64,000 nucleotides of DNA from Amycolatopsis sp. A133 (GCF_031082405.1 NZ_JAVHJU010000001.1:310001-374000), one strand, 5' to 3'; positions 38,915 to 48,156 are shown, numbered from the stretch's first letter. Notes: generated from the sequence alone by a model not told the origin. Program-made: numbers and translations.

Positions 38915-38928
38915 TAGAACGTGTTACA
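38915..38928. promoter_or_regulatory. KstR-like operator over the SDR promoter
   Basis: TAGAACGTGTTACA fits the KstR consensus TNNAACNNGTTNNA at every fixed base. The likely -10 box TACATT (38925-38930) overlaps it and stands seven bases before the SDR ATG, so bound regulator would block a leaderless promoter. Related TetR-type sites share this form, so the regulator is not certain. Confidence 0.45.
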
Positions 38929-38937
38929 TTTCGCCGC

Positions 38938-39726
38938 ATGATCCTTGATCGGTTCAAGCTCACCGACCAGGTCGCGGTGGTCACCGGCGCCGGACGCGGG
39001 ATCGGCGCGGCCACGGCCGTGGCCCTCGCCGAAGCGGGCGCCGACGTGGTGATCGCGTCCCGCACTTCCGCGCAGCTCTCGGAGATCGCTTCCCGCGTTT
39101 CGGCTGCCGGCCGCCGCGCTCACGTCGTGGCGGCCGACCTGTCCTCGCCCGACGCGGCGGCGGCACTGGCGTCGACGGCGGTGGCGGAATTCGGCCGGCT
39201 CGACCTGGTGGTCAACAACGTCGGCGGCACGTACCCGCGGCCGCTGCTGGAGAGCTCGGTGGAGTTCATGGAGGAAGCGTTCCGCTTCAACGTCGCGACG
39301 GCCCACGCGCTGACGGTGGCGGCGGCACCGGCGCTGCTGGAAACGGGCGGCTCGATCGTCAACATTTCGTCGGTGATGGCCCGGGTCGCGGGGCGCGGTT
39401 TCGCGGCGTACGGGACGGCGAAGGCGGCCCTGGCCCACTACACGCGCCTGGCGGCGGCGGACCTGGCCCCGAAGGTGCGGGTGAACGCCATCTCGGTGGG
39501 TTCGGTGGCGACGTCGGCCCTGGAGATCGTGGTCGGCAACCCGGAGCTCCGCGCCAAAATGGAGTCCGCGACACCGTTGCGGAGGATCGGCGAGGCGGAG
39601 GACATCGCGGCGACGGTGGTGTTCCTGGCGTCCCGCGCCGGCGGGTACATCACGGGCAAGATCCTCGAGGTCGACGGCGGGTTGCAGACGCCGAACCTGG
39701 AGCTGGGCCTGCCCGACCTCGGCTGA
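38938..39726 (+). CDS. SDR-family oxidoreductase (Rv0927c-like)
   Basis: The 262-residue short-chain dehydrogenase has the NAD(P) motif TGAGRGIG (residues 16-23), NNVGG in place of NNAG, serine in ISSVM and the YxxxK pair in [11 protein letters not shown] recall M. tuberculosis Rv0927c as similar throughout. The ATG at 38938 is supported by the -10 box seven bases earlier. The KstR-like site suggests a role in steroid or fatty-acid use, by inference only. It converges on lgt through the hairpin repeat. Confidence 0.85.
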   Translation: MILDRFKLTDQVAVVTGAGRGIGAATAVALAEAGADVVIASRTSAQLSEIASRVSAAGRRAHVVAADLSSPDAAAALASTAVAEFGRLDLVVNNVGGTYPRPLLESSVEFMEEAFRFNVATAHALTVAAAPALLETGGSIVNISSVMARVAGRGFAAYGTAKAALAHYTRLAAADLAPKVRVNAISVGSVATSALEIVVGNPELRAKMESATPLRRIGEAEDIAATVVFLASRAGGYITGKILEVDGGLQTPNLELGLPDLG

Positions 39727-39730
39727 CCCG

Positions 39731-39847
39731 AGCGCCCCAATGTGGCGTTCGGTGCGTCCAACGCACCCAATGTGGCGTTCGGTGCGCTGAACGCACCCAA
39801 TGTGGCGTTCGGTGCGTTGGACGCAACCAACGCCACATTGGGGCGCT
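39731..39847. repeat. CCAATGTGGCGTT hairpin repeat, three-unit copy, at a convergent gene end
   Basis: Three copies of CCAATGTGGCGTTCGGTGCG start at 39737, 39767 and 39797 (period 30) and are followed by the inverse copy CCAACGCCACATTGG (39827-39841). The outer arms 39731-39749 and 39829-39847 pair over 19 bases. It is the same family as 25798-25879 with one more unit. It separates the convergent SDR and lgt genes. Confidence 0.85.
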
Positions 39848-39859
39848 TGAAACCTGCGG

Positions 39860-40909
39860 TCAGCTCTCGTTGGTCTTCTTCGGCTCCTCGGCCGGGGTCT
39901 CCTCGGAAGCGCGCTTTTCGGCCGGAGCCTCAGCGGCGACCTTCGCGGGCTCGGGCTCGTCGGCGGCTGCGGCATCGGCCTCCGCAGCCGGGGCGTCGAC
40001 CGAAGCCGTCTCCACTGGCGAGTCCGGCCCCGGAGCGTCCTTGCCCACCAGGGTTTCCGGTGCCTCCCGCGGCCCCCGCTTGCCGGCGGCCACGAAGTAC
40101 ACCACCGCGCCCGCGAACAGCAGGATCGACGTCCACACGTTCACCCGCAGGCCGAGGATGTGGTTCGCGGTGTCGGTCCGCATCATCTCGATCCAGCCGC
40201 GGCCGACCGTGTAGCCCGCCACGTACAGCGCGAACGCCCGGCCGTGGCCGAGCTTGAACTTCCGGTCCGCCCACACCACCAGCAGCGCGACCAGCAGGTT
40301 CCAGAGGAGCTCGTACAGGAACGTCGGGTGGACCGGGCTCTCCGGCAGCGGGATGTGCCCCGTCGCGACGCCGTTCAGCAGGTTGTCCGGGTCCTCCGGG
40401 TTGAAGCGCTGGTAGACCTCCAGACCCCACGGCAGGTCGGTGTGCGCGCCGTACAGCTCCTGGTTGAAGTAGTTGCCGATGCGGCCGATGGCCTGCGCGA
40501 CGACGATGCCGGGGGCGACCGCGTCCGCCATCGCCGGCAGCGGGATGCCCCGGCGGCGGCACGCGATGAGTGCGCCCACCGCGCCGAGGGCGATGGCGCC
40601 CCAGATGCCGAGGCCGCCGTCCCAGATGGCGAACGCGTTCCACGGGTTGCGGCCCTCGGTGAAGTACAGCTCGGGGTCGGTGATCACGTGGTACAACCGG
40701 CCGCCGACCAGGCCGAACGGCACCGCGAACACCGCGATGTCGATCACCGTGCCCTTGGTGCCGCCGCGGGCCACCCAGCGCCGCTCACCCCACCAGATCG
40801 CCACGATGATGCCGGCGATGATGCAGAGGGCGTACGCGCGGAGCGGGATCGGTCCCAGGTGCCAGACACCGCGGTCGGGGCTGGGGATCGTCGCGAGGTA
40901 GGCGCTCAT
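39860..40909 (-). CDS. lgt: Prolipoprotein diacylglyceryl transferase with a long acidic tail
   Basis: The 349-residue membrane protein adds diacylglycerol to the lipobox cysteine of lipoproteins. It has several membrane segments, the Lgt signature GRIGNYFNQELYG (about residue 140) and HPTFLYELLWN. After about residue 275 comes a roughly 75-residue Ala/Glu/Pro-rich cytoplasmic tail ending EEPKKTNES, of unknown role. Two overlapping starts exist (GTG 40912, ATG 40909); the ATG is chosen. In mycobacteria lgt directly follows trpA; here 6.4 kb lies between. Confidence 0.92.
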   Translation of the reverse strand: MSAYLATIPSPDRGVWHLGPIPLRAYALCIIAGIIVAIWWGERRWVARGGTKGTVIDIAVFAVPFGLVGGRLYHVITDPELYFTEGRNPWNAFAIWDGGLGIWGAIALGAVGALIACRRRGIPLPAMADAVAPGIVVAQAIGRIGNYFNQELYGAHTDLPWGLEVYQRFNPEDPDNLLNGVATGHIPLPESPVHPTFLYELLWNLLVALLVVWADRKFKLGHGRAFALYVAGYTVGRGWIEMMRTDTANHILGLRVNVWTSILLFAGAVVYFVAAGKRGPREAPETLVGKDAPGPDSPVETASVDAPAAEADAAAADEPEPAKVAAEAPAEKRASEETPAEEPKKTNES

Positions 40910-40927
40910 CACGCGGCCACCGTAGCG

Positions 40928-42097
40928 CTAAGGCACCGGAGCATCCAAGGCGGCCAGGTACCCCGCCACCAGCGCGTGCGCGACCTGGGTGACGGCTTCG
41001 TCGCGCGGGAGGAACCGTTCGTCGTGCAGGCTCGGCACACCCGCCGTGTCGCCGAGGCCGACGAAGAGCATCAAGCCGCGGGTTCCGCCGCCGCAGTAGT
41101 GGGCGAAGTCGTCGGCGCCGAACGAGCGGAACTTGGCGTCGACGGCGAAGCCGGCGTGCCGCAGCCACCGCTGCACCCCCGCCGCCAGGTCCGGGTCGTT
41201 GTTCAGCACCGGCTCGCACGGATTGATCTTCAGCTCGGCGTCGCAGCCGTGGGCCCGCGCGGTGCCGTGCACGATCTCGCGGAGGGTCTCGAGGGCGCTT
41301 TCGCGGTCCTTCTCGCGCATCACGCGCAGTGAGCCGAAGGCGGTCGCGCTGTTCGGGACGACGTTGGCCGCGGCGCCGGCCTGGATCCGGCCGATCGAGC
41401 AGACCGCGCCGAACACCGGGTCGATCCGGCGCGACGCGATCTGCTGCAGGCTCACGACCAGCTGCGACAGCGCGAGGATGGGGTCGCGCAGCAGGTGCGG
41501 GTACCCGGCGTGGCCGCCCTGGCCGTGCAGCGTCACCTCGAACTCGTCGGTCGAGGCGTTCACCGGGCCCGGCGCCGCGGACACCGTGCCGTGCGCGATC
41601 CGCGGCTGGACGTGCGCGCCGATCACGGTGTCCACCCCGTGCTCGGCCAGCACCCCGGACTCGACGACGTCGAGCGCGCCGGGCGGGGACGTCTCCTCCC
41701 GCGGCTGCAGCAGCGCCAGGATCGGCCGCGGCACGCCGACGCGGACCGCCGCGCGCCCGGCCGCGACCAGCGCCGCGAGGTGGACGTCGTGGCCGCAGGC
41801 GTGCATCAGGTCGGTTTCCGACGCCCACGGCACACCGGTGCCCTCCAGCACCGGGAGGGCGTCGAGCTCGGCCCGCAGCGCCACGGCCGGGCCCGCCCCG
41901 CCGGGCAGCGGAATGGCCCGGCCGGTCTTGGCGACGCGGGTCCCGTCGCCCGCGCCGAGCGCGTCGGCCACCAGGCGGGCGGTGTCCTCCTCGTCGCCGG
42001 AACCGCGGGGGTCGGCGTGCACCGCGTGCCGGAGTTCGACGGCGGCGGGCAGTTCGTCGGCGATCGCTCGCGTCCACCGGGTCCACAGATCACTCAC
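40928..42097 (-). CDS. M20-family amidohydrolase/peptidase
   Basis: The 389-residue protein is a di-metal amidohydrolase of the M20 group. Visible metal-site motifs are ALRAELDALPVLE, HACGHDVHLAALVAAGRA and the catalytic EET in QPREETSPPGALDVV, plus the late FGADDFAHYCGG. Such enzymes remove acyl or glutamyl groups from amides. The GTG at 42097 overlaps the stop of the upstream amidohydrolase (GTGA), so it is the last gene of the permease operon. It could release the product of gamma-glutamylation (inference). Confidence 0.85.
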   Translation of the reverse strand: MSDLWTRWTRAIADELPAAVELRHAVHADPRGSGDEEDTARLVADALGAGDGTRVAKTGRAIPLPGGAGPAVALRAELDALPVLEGTGVPWASETDLMHACGHDVHLAALVAAGRAAVRVGVPRPILALLQPREETSPPGALDVVESGVLAEHGVDTVIGAHVQPRIAHGTVSAAPGPVNASTDEFEVTLHGQGGHAGYPHLLRDPILALSQLVVSLQQIASRRIDPVFGAVCSIGRIQAGAAANVVPNSATAFGSLRVMREKDRESALETLREIVHGTARAHGCDAELKINPCEPVLNNDPDLAAGVQRWLRHAGFAVDAKFRSFGADDFAHYCGGGTRGLMLFVGLGDTAGVPSLHDERFLPRDEAVTQVAHALVAGYLAALDAPVP

Positions 42098-43218
42098 ACG
42101 TGCTCCAAGCGGTAGATCCTCTTCGCGTTCTCGTGCCCCACCAAAGCACACAGCCGGACGGCGTCCTGTTCGGACATCGCGTCCGCGTCGAGCGCGGCGC
42201 GCACGAAGTCCGACAACCCCTGCCGGAACAGGGCCGTGCCCAGGTGGTACAGCTCGGCCAGGCCGAAGGCGTCGGTGGAGAAGAGGACCTTCCCGAACGG
42301 CGCGATCTCCAGGAGCTCGGCCAGCACGGCCGGCGCCCGGAACCCCGCGTTGTGCGTGATGAGCCCGGCGTCGACGAACACGTGCTCGAAAACCTGCGCC
42401 AGATACGCGGCGTGGCGGTGGAACGGGTAGTTGTGCAGCAGCAGGATCGGCACGCCGAGGTTGCGGGTGGCCCGCAGCAGCCCGGTGAGCAGCAGCGGGT
42501 CGCAGCGGTGCAGGTCGACGTCGGCGTCGCCGTAGCCGGCGTGGAACTGCACCGGCAGGCCGAGGTCGAGCCCGGTGAACACGAGGTGCCGGTGCAGCAC
42601 CTCGTCGGCCAGCCGGGTGCCGCCCGCCGCCAGCCAGCGCCCGGCGGCGGCTTCGACTTCGGACGGCGACGGCCGCTCCCCCGCCAGGCCGAGGCCGACG
42701 CGGTAGGCCGCGATCGACTTGAGCCCGACGGCGGTCTCGGCGCGTTTCCCCAGCTCGTCGGCGAAGGCCCCGGCGAACTTTTGTGCCGTCGTCCCGCGGA
42801 TGACCGCTTCGGCGACCTGTTCCAGCCGGACGACGTCGTGCGCGCGCGTGCCCGCCAGCCCGGCGAACTCCGCGGTCGTGGTCAGCGAGTCCGGCAGGAA
42901 CCCGCCGTCCAGGAGGAAATCGGTGGTGCCGGTGGCCCGCAGGAACCGCCGGGCCACCTCGGCCGCGCCCAGTGCGGCGCGGCGTTCGAGGTAGTCCTCG
43001 GCCGGGGCGTGTTTCGGCAGGTCGAGCACGGGTGCGCAGCGTTCCCGCACGGCCAGCCCGATGAGCGAGTCGAACAGGCTCGTGCCCAGCGGCGAAGGTG
43101 CGTCGGCCTCGGTGAGCATCGCCTCGAAGTCCGTGCGGGCCACGTCCCGGGTGACGACGCCGTGGCAGTGGTGGTCCACCAGCGGCAGGTCCGCGACGAA
43201 CGGGAGCAGCCCGGTCAT
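42094..43218 (-). CDS. Amidohydrolase resembling the N-terminal half of FluG
   Basis: The 374-residue protein is a TIM-barrel amidohydrolase. It has the metal motif VDHHCHG near residue 14, HNYPFHRHAAYLAQVF near 250 and FSTDAFGLAELYHLG near 310. This type, placed beside a glutamine-synthetase-like gene, recalls fungal FluG, which joins both domains in one chain. Its start overlaps the permease stop (ATGA) and its stop overlaps the M20 gene start, so the three genes form a tightly coupled operon. The substrate is unknown. Confidence 0.75.
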   Translation of the reverse strand: MTGLLPFVADLPLVDHHCHGVVTRDVARTDFEAMLTEADAPSPLGTSLFDSLIGLAVRERCAPVLDLPKHAPAEDYLERRAALGAAEVARRFLRATGTTDFLLDGGFLPDSLTTTAEFAGLAGTRAHDVVRLEQVAEAVIRGTTAQKFAGAFADELGKRAETAVGLKSIAAYRVGLGLAGERPSPSEVEAAAGRWLAAGGTRLADEVLHRHLVFTGLDLGLPVQFHAGYGDADVDLHRCDPLLLTGLLRATRNLGVPILLLHNYPFHRHAAYLAQVFEHVFVDAGLITHNAGFRAPAVLAELLEIAPFGKVLFSTDAFGLAELYHLGTALFRQGLSDFVRAALDADAMSEQDAVRLCALVGHENAKRIYRLEHV

Positions 43219-44648
43219 GTGCCTCCGTCCGCACTCGTCAGCCTCTCCCCCACCCTACGAGCGTAGGCGGGCGCGGACAGCACCAAGATCACCGCGAGCA
43301 CCAGGACGGCACCGGCGGCCACGGGAAACCACCGCGCCGGGCCCTCCGTGGGGTAGGGCACCACGTTGACGTACACGGTGTACCCGAGCACGGCGAGCGC
43401 GCCGATCGGGAACACGAGGTGCCACCCCGGCACGCGCATCCGCCGCTTCACGAACAGCAGCAAGATCGCGCCGGCCGTCGTGAGCAGGTAGATCACCAGC
43501 AGGATGAGCGTGCCGATCGAACCGCTCCACGCGAAGGTGTCCGACGCCGTCGCGCCGAAGAACAGCGCGCACACCAGGATGATCGCGACGGCGGCGCCCG
43601 TGACCGCGCTGACCGCGACCACCGGCGTGCCGCGCGAGGACGTCCGGCCGATGCCCCGGCGGCCGACCGCGTCGCGGCCGAGGGCGTAGAGCAGCCGCGA
43701 GCCGCCGACGACGCAGGCCAGGCAGCAGCCGAACGCGCTGATCGCGGCGCCGACGCTGATGACGTCGCCGGCCCACGCGCCCGCGTACCGGCTGCCGAGG
43801 TCGCCGAGCAGGGACGGCGAGTCGTGGAACGCCGCCGCGTCGGTGCCGAACGCCATCATCTCGACGGCGGTGACCACCACGAAGTACAGGCCGCCGAAGA
43901 TCGCCGTGCCCAGGATCGCGCGCGGGATGTTGCGCTTCGGGTCGTGGGTTTCCTCCCCGAGCGTCGCGGCGGCTTCGAACCCGGCGAAGGACAGGAACCC
44001 GAAGACCGCGCCGAGGAACACGCCGGATGGCCCGGCTTCCGGGACGAAGACGGCCATCGTGAACCGCGCGCCGCCGGGGGCGCTCCCGGCGAGCAGCCGG
44101 ACTCCGATCACCGCCGTGACCAGCAGGATCACCGCGATCGTCGCACCTTCGACGGCGAGCAGGGTGCTCGTGCCGCGGCGCGCGGGCAGCACGGCCAGCA
44201 GCCAGGCGCCGAGCAGCGCCACGGCCGTCAGCACGAACGGGCCCCAGGACGGCGGGTCCGGCCAGATCCCGGTCTGGGTGAGGAACGCGGTCCCCAGCGT
44301 GCCCGCGGCCGAGCTCGTGACGACGGCGTAGAAGGTGTACGTGCCGAGGAGACCGATGCCGGAGACGACACCCGCGCGCGGGCCGAGGGTGGCGCCGACG
44401 AACGCGTACACCGATCCGGCGTGCTGGTAGTACCGGCAGAGCTTGACGAAGCCGTACGCGACCAGCAGGACGCCGACCGCCGAGAGCAGGAAGGCGAGCG
44501 GCACGGCCCGGCCGGCGGCCGCCGCGGTCTGCTGGGGGTTGATGTTGGCGGCCATGCTCGGGGCCATCAACGCCACGGACAGGCCGACGGCCTGCCAGAC
44601 GGAGAGGGACCGGCGCAGTCCTGGACGGGTTTCGACGGTGTCTGGCAA
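43215..44648 (-). CDS. APC-family amino acid/polyamine permease
   Basis: The 477-residue protein has about twelve membrane segments. The first half carries LSVALMAPSMAANINPQQ, the usual first helix of APC transporters, and FGFLSFAGFEAAATLGEETHDPKRNIPRAI is the conserved helix 6 region. A TTG at 44648 is chosen because GAGGTGA lies five bases before it; a GTG at 44657 is the alternative. It is the first gene of the operon divergent from the GS-like gene, so it likely imports the substrate of that enzyme. Confidence 0.85.
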   Translation of the reverse strand: MPDTVETRPGLRRSLSVWQAVGLSVALMAPSMAANINPQQTAAAAGRAVPLAFLLSAVGVLLVAYGFVKLCRYYQHAGSVYAFVGATLGPRAGVVSGIGLLGTYTFYAVVTSSAAGTLGTAFLTQTGIWPDPPSWGPFVLTAVALLGAWLLAVLPARRGTSTLLAVEGATIAVILLVTAVIGVRLLAGSAPGGARFTMAVFVPEAGPSGVFLGAVFGFLSFAGFEAAATLGEETHDPKRNIPRAILGTAIFGGLYFVVVTAVEMMAFGTDAAAFHDSPSLLGDLGSRYAGAWAGDVISVGAAISAFGCCLACVVGGSRLLYALGRDAVGRRGIGRTSSRGTPVVAVSAVTGAAVAIILVCALFFGATASDTFAWSGSIGTLILLVIYLLTTAGAILLLFVKRRMRVPGWHLVFPIGALAVLGYTVYVNVVPYPTEGPARWFPVAAGAVLVLAVILVLSAPAYARRVGERLTSADGGT

Positions 44649-44702
44649 GATCTTCACCTCTTTCCCGGGTGAGCAGACCCAGTGAACAGCGACGGGGGCA
44701 GG

Positions 44703-46061
44703 ATGAGCCAGCTCGATCGGGCCGAACTCGCGCAGCAGGGCGCGCTCCGGGCCGACGGCCTGCGCGCCGCCGGTGTGGAGCTCGTCGCGCTGACCTTCGT
44801 GGACAACAGCGGCATCACGCGGGTGAAGGCCGTCCCGGTGGACCGGCTGTGGTCGGCGGCGGCGTGGGGCGTCGGCGCGTCGAAGTCGGCCGACTTCTTC
44901 CTGGCCACCGACGACATCGTGGGCGGCACGCATTCGCGCGGCCCGGTCGGTGACCTGCGGCTGCACCCGGATCTCGACGCGCTCGTGCCGCTGGCCGCGC
45001 AGCCCGGCTGGGCGTGGGCGCCGGCGTGGCGGTACGACCAGGAAGGCGAGCCGCACCCGCAGGACGCACGGGCGCTGGCCGCGGCCGCGACGGCCCGGCT
45101 CGCGGAGCTGGGCTACAACGCGCGGACGGCGTTCGAGATCGAGTGGGTGATCACGGCGGCCGACGCGCCGGACGACCCGCGCTCGGCCACCGCGGGCCCG
45201 GCCTACGGCTTCGCGCGGCTTTCGTCGCAGGCGGGTTACCTGCGCAAGCTGGTGTCCACATTGGCCGCGCAGGGGGTCGCGGTGGAACAGGTCCACCCGG
45301 AGTACGCGGCCGGGCAGTTCGAGGTGTCGGTGGCGGCCGGCGACCCGGTGCGCGCGGCGGACGTCGCGGTGCTGACGCGCGAGACCATCCGGACGGTCAG
45401 CGAGCAGTACGGGCTGCGGGCGTCGTTCACGCCGAAGTTCGCCCCGGACGGCGTCGGCAACGGCGGTCACGTCCACCTGAGCCTCTGGGACGGCGACCGC
45501 AACCTGTGCGCCGGCGGCGACCGGCGGTTCGGCCTCACGGAGACGGCGGAGTCGTTCGGCGCCGGCATTCTGTCCCGGCTGCCGGCGCTGCTGGCGATCG
45601 GCGCGCCTTCGGTGGTCAGCTACCTGCGGCTGCAACCGCACCACTGGGCCGGGGTGTTCCGCGTGTGGGGCCTGGAGAACCGCGAGGCGCCGCTGCGGCT
45701 GGTCCAGGGCCCGGCCGGGCAGCGCGAGCGGGCGGCGAACTTCGAGGTCAAGTGCTTCGACCTGACGGCCAACCCGTACCTGGTCGTGGCCGCGCTGATC
45801 TTCGCGGGCCTGGCCGGGCTCGAGGCCCGGGAGAGCTTGCCGGAGCCGGTCGACGTCGACCCCGGAACGCTCCCCTCACCCGAGCGGCTGCCGACCTCGC
45901 TGGCCGACGCCGTGACGGCGTTCGAAGCGGACCCGGCGTTGACGTCGGCGTTCGGCCCGGAGCTGGCGGCAACGCTGGCGGACGTCCGCCGCGGCGAGCT
46001 CGACCGGCTCGGCGACCTGCCGCCGGACGAGCTGTGCGCCGTGATGCGGTACCTACATTGA
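44703..46061 (+). CDS. Glutamine-synthetase-family enzyme, probable gamma-glutamyl-amine ligase
   Basis: The 452-residue protein has the GS fold: VDNSGITRVK (beta-grasp), FEIEW with E145/E147, HPEYAAGQFEV with E200/E207, GNGGHVHLSLW with the conserved histidine, and NFEVKCFDLTANPYL with E348. At RLQPHHWAGVFRVWG (309-323) tryptophan W315 aligns with the position of the ammonium-pocket glutamate (GYEAP in ordinary GS), so ammonia use is doubtful and an amine is more likely. K350 stands where R359 normally is. The ATG at 44703 follows a GGGGGCAGG site; a GTG at 44682 is possible. It is divergent from the permease operon by 54 bases. Confidence 0.82.
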   Translation: MSQLDRAELAQQGALRADGLRAAGVELVALTFVDNSGITRVKAVPVDRLWSAAAWGVGASKSADFFLATDDIVGGTHSRGPVGDLRLHPDLDALVPLAAQPGWAWAPAWRYDQEGEPHPQDARALAAAATARLAELGYNARTAFEIEWVITAADAPDDPRSATAGPAYGFARLSSQAGYLRKLVSTLAAQGVAVEQVHPEYAAGQFEVSVAAGDPVRAADVAVLTRETIRTVSEQYGLRASFTPKFAPDGVGNGGHVHLSLWDGDRNLCAGGDRRFGLTETAESFGAGILSRLPALLAIGAPSVVSYLRLQPHHWAGVFRVWGLENREAPLRLVQGPAGQRERAANFEVKCFDLTANPYLVVAALIFAGLAGLEARESLPEPVDVDPGTLPSPERLPTSLADAVTAFEADPALTSAFGPELAATLADVRRGELDRLGDLPPDELCAVMRYLH

Positions 46062-46715
46062 CTTGAGCGCCTTGGCGACCTCGCTGCGCAGCTGCGGCAG
46101 TTTCGCGTAGAGGCGGTCGCCGGGGCACTCGGTGTTGTAGAAGTCGCGGTGGCCCTTGATCTCTTCGACCGGGATGCCGTACTGGCGGCAGATGTAAGCG
46201 CAGAAGACGACGAGCGAGGCGAACTGCGTCTCGGGCGGCTCGACGCTGGTGTAGAGGCCTTCGTTTTCGATGCCGATGGCGTTGGTGTTCTGCCCGGGGC
46301 AGTGCGCGCCCTGGACCATGGTGGCGCGGCCCCGCAGGGCGTCGAGGCTGCCGTGCCGCCCTTCGAGCCGGTACCCGCCGCGGCTGACGGTGAAGTGCTG
46401 CCCGGTGTCGGACCAGCCGTTGTTGTCGATGTGGTCGTGCTGGTCGTCGCGCGCGACCTGGAAGGCGTGCGCGAGCGAGTAGTCGGTGCTGTTGGCGCTC
46501 GCGATGTGGTGGATGAGGATCCGGTCGGCGGGGTGGTCGAGCGTGGTGAGCACATCGGCGGGCGGCCGCGCGCCCCACTCGGCACAGCCGTAGATCCGCG
46601 GCTCGGTTCCCGCGGCCCGTGCGGTTCGCGGGAGGACCAGGCCGGTGGCACCGGCGACGGCCAGGCCGGCGGCGCCGCGGAGGAAGGTGCGCCGCGGGAG
46701 GTGTGCGATGTCCAT
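46053..46715 (-). CDS. Tat-exported peptidoglycan recognition protein (N-acetylmuramoyl-L-alanine amidase)
   Basis: The 220-residue protein starts with a twin-arginine signal (RRTFLRGAAG, about residues 8-17). The amidase_2/PGRP domain has the zinc ligands in ILIHHIAS and GHRDFYNTECPGD, plus AIGIENEGLY. It cleaves the bond between muramic acid and L-alanine in cell wall or wall fragments. Its end overlaps the GS-like gene stop by 9 bases on the opposite strand. Confidence 0.87.
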   Translation of the reverse strand: MDIAHLPRRTFLRGAAGLAVAGATGLVLPRTARAAGTEPRIYGCAEWGARPPADVLTTLDHPADRILIHHIASANSTDYSLAHAFQVARDDQHDHIDNNGWSDTGQHFTVSRGGYRLEGRHGSLDALRGRATMVQGAHCPGQNTNAIGIENEGLYTSVEPPETQFASLVVFCAYICRQYGIPVEEIKGHRDFYNTECPGDRLYAKLPQLRSEVAKALKSM

Positions 46716-46761
46716 GGGTGGACTTTGGCGCGGCGGCGTACAGCTTTCGTACAAAAGCCGG

Positions 46762-47316
46762 TCAGGCGAGGCGGATTGTGACGTTGAAGGGCCGGGTGAG
46801 CTCGATATCCGTTTCGCCGCTCTTGGCGATGGGTTCGTACTCGTCGCCTTGGAGCTCGAACAGTGTCGCCACAGCCGGTTCGAGCGGCTCGACCTGCAGG
46901 TAGTAAGGGATCAGGGCTTCGGCGTAGAGGGCTCGCTTGAGAACCCGGTCCTGGACCTTGGTCGACGGTGAAGTGATCTCCGCGACAAGCAGGACGTCGC
47001 TCGCCGAGTAGGCGATGGTGTCGCCCCCAGGGCAGTTGAGGATCACCAGGTCGGGGGTCAGCAGTCGCTTCGTTCCGAGGCGCACGTTCACGCCGGGCAG
47101 GAGCTCGGTGCCATCCGGCAGCGCGGGCACGAAGGCGCATTGGAGCTTCCCGAGGAGCCGCTGGTGCTCCAGCCCAGGCCATGGGCTCACGAGGAGCACA
47201 CCGTCAACGAGTTCGATCCGCTGCATCAAGGTTTGTTCCTCGGGCAGGGCACGAACGTCTTCGACTGTCCAGCCGTCCGGTGGCGGCGGCTTGAAGAACG
47301 CGTTGTGGATCATCAC
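46762..47316 (-). CDS. Uma2-family PD-(D/E)xK nuclease-fold protein
   Basis: The 184-residue protein has the Uma2 layout: RIELVDGVLLVSPWPGLEHQRLLGKL, then LTPDLVIL with the aspartate and VAEITSPSTKVQDRVLKRALYAE with the E-x-K part. The family is very common in actinobacteria and its role is unsettled. The GTG at 47316 is followed at once by an ATG at 47313; either could be used. It lies 46 bases after the PGRP gene in the minus-strand order and 48 bases past trpA. Confidence 0.85.
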   Translation of the reverse strand: MMIHNAFFKPPPPDGWTVEDVRALPEEQTLMQRIELVDGVLLVSPWPGLEHQRLLGKLQCAFVPALPDGTELLPGVNVRLGTKRLLTPDLVILNCPGGDTIAYSASDVLLVAEITSPSTKVQDRVLKRALYAEALIPYYLQVEPLEPAVATLFELQGDEYEPIAKSGETDIELTRPFNVTIRLA

Positions 47317-47364
47317 ACGAGGAGTATGCAGACCGCCACCGACAGTTCTGATCGGGCGATGGTG

Positions 47365-48152
47365 TCACGCAGGTGTGACGGCCCGCCGCACACCGTCCGC
47401 CAGCTCCGCCGACAGCGCACGCACCCCCGAAGCACCCTCGGCCGCCGCCGTGACCAGAGCCGAACCCACGATCACCGCGTCCGCGAACGACGCCACCTCG
47501 GCCGCCTGGTCGCCCGACCGGACGCCCAGACCGACGCCGATCGGCAGCGGAGTGTGGACCCGCGTGCGGCGGACCAGCTCCTCGGCCCCCGCGCCCACCT
47601 GGTCACGGGCACCCGTCACGCCCATCACCGCGGTCGCGTAGATGAACCCCGACGACGCCGCCGCCGTGAGCGCGAGCCGCTCCTCCGACGACGAAGGTGC
47701 CACCAGGAACGTCCGGTCCAGGCCGTGCTCTTCGGACGCCGTCATCCACGACGAGGCCTCGTCCGGGATCAGGTCCGGCGTGATCAGCCCGAGCCCGCCC
47801 GCCGAAGCGAGGTCGCGGGCGAAGCGGTCGACGCCGTAGCGGTTCACCGGGTTCCAGTACGTCATCACCACCGCGCGGCCGCCGCGGGCCGAGATCGACT
47901 CGACCACCTCGAACACGTGCTTGAGGCGGAAGCCGTTGTCGAGCGCCGTCACCGAGGCGGCCTGGATCGTCGGGCCGTCCATCACCGGGTCCGAATACGG
48001 GACGCCGACCTCGATGAGGTCCGCGCCGCCGTCGACGCACGCCGCGATCAGGTCCTTCGAACCCGCCACCGTGGGGAACCCGGCCGGGAGGTAGCCGATC
48101 AGCGCGGCGCGGCCCTCCGCGCGCGTCGTCGCGAAGAGGTCGTCCAGCCCGC

Positions 48153-48156
<4 letters not shown>
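47365..48156 (-). CDS. trpA: Tryptophan synthase alpha subunit
   Basis: The 263-residue TIM barrel cleaves indole-3-glycerol phosphate to indole. It has [25 protein letters not shown] with the catalytic glutamate region, and [19 protein letters not shown] and [28 protein letters not shown] for phosphate binding. The ATG overlaps the trpB stop (ATGA). It is the last trp gene of the operon. Confidence 0.96.

Noticed and set aside
46762..47316. Uma2 gene as part of a restriction or toxin system
   Set aside because: No methylase, toxin or antitoxin gene lies next to it; only the family name can be supported.
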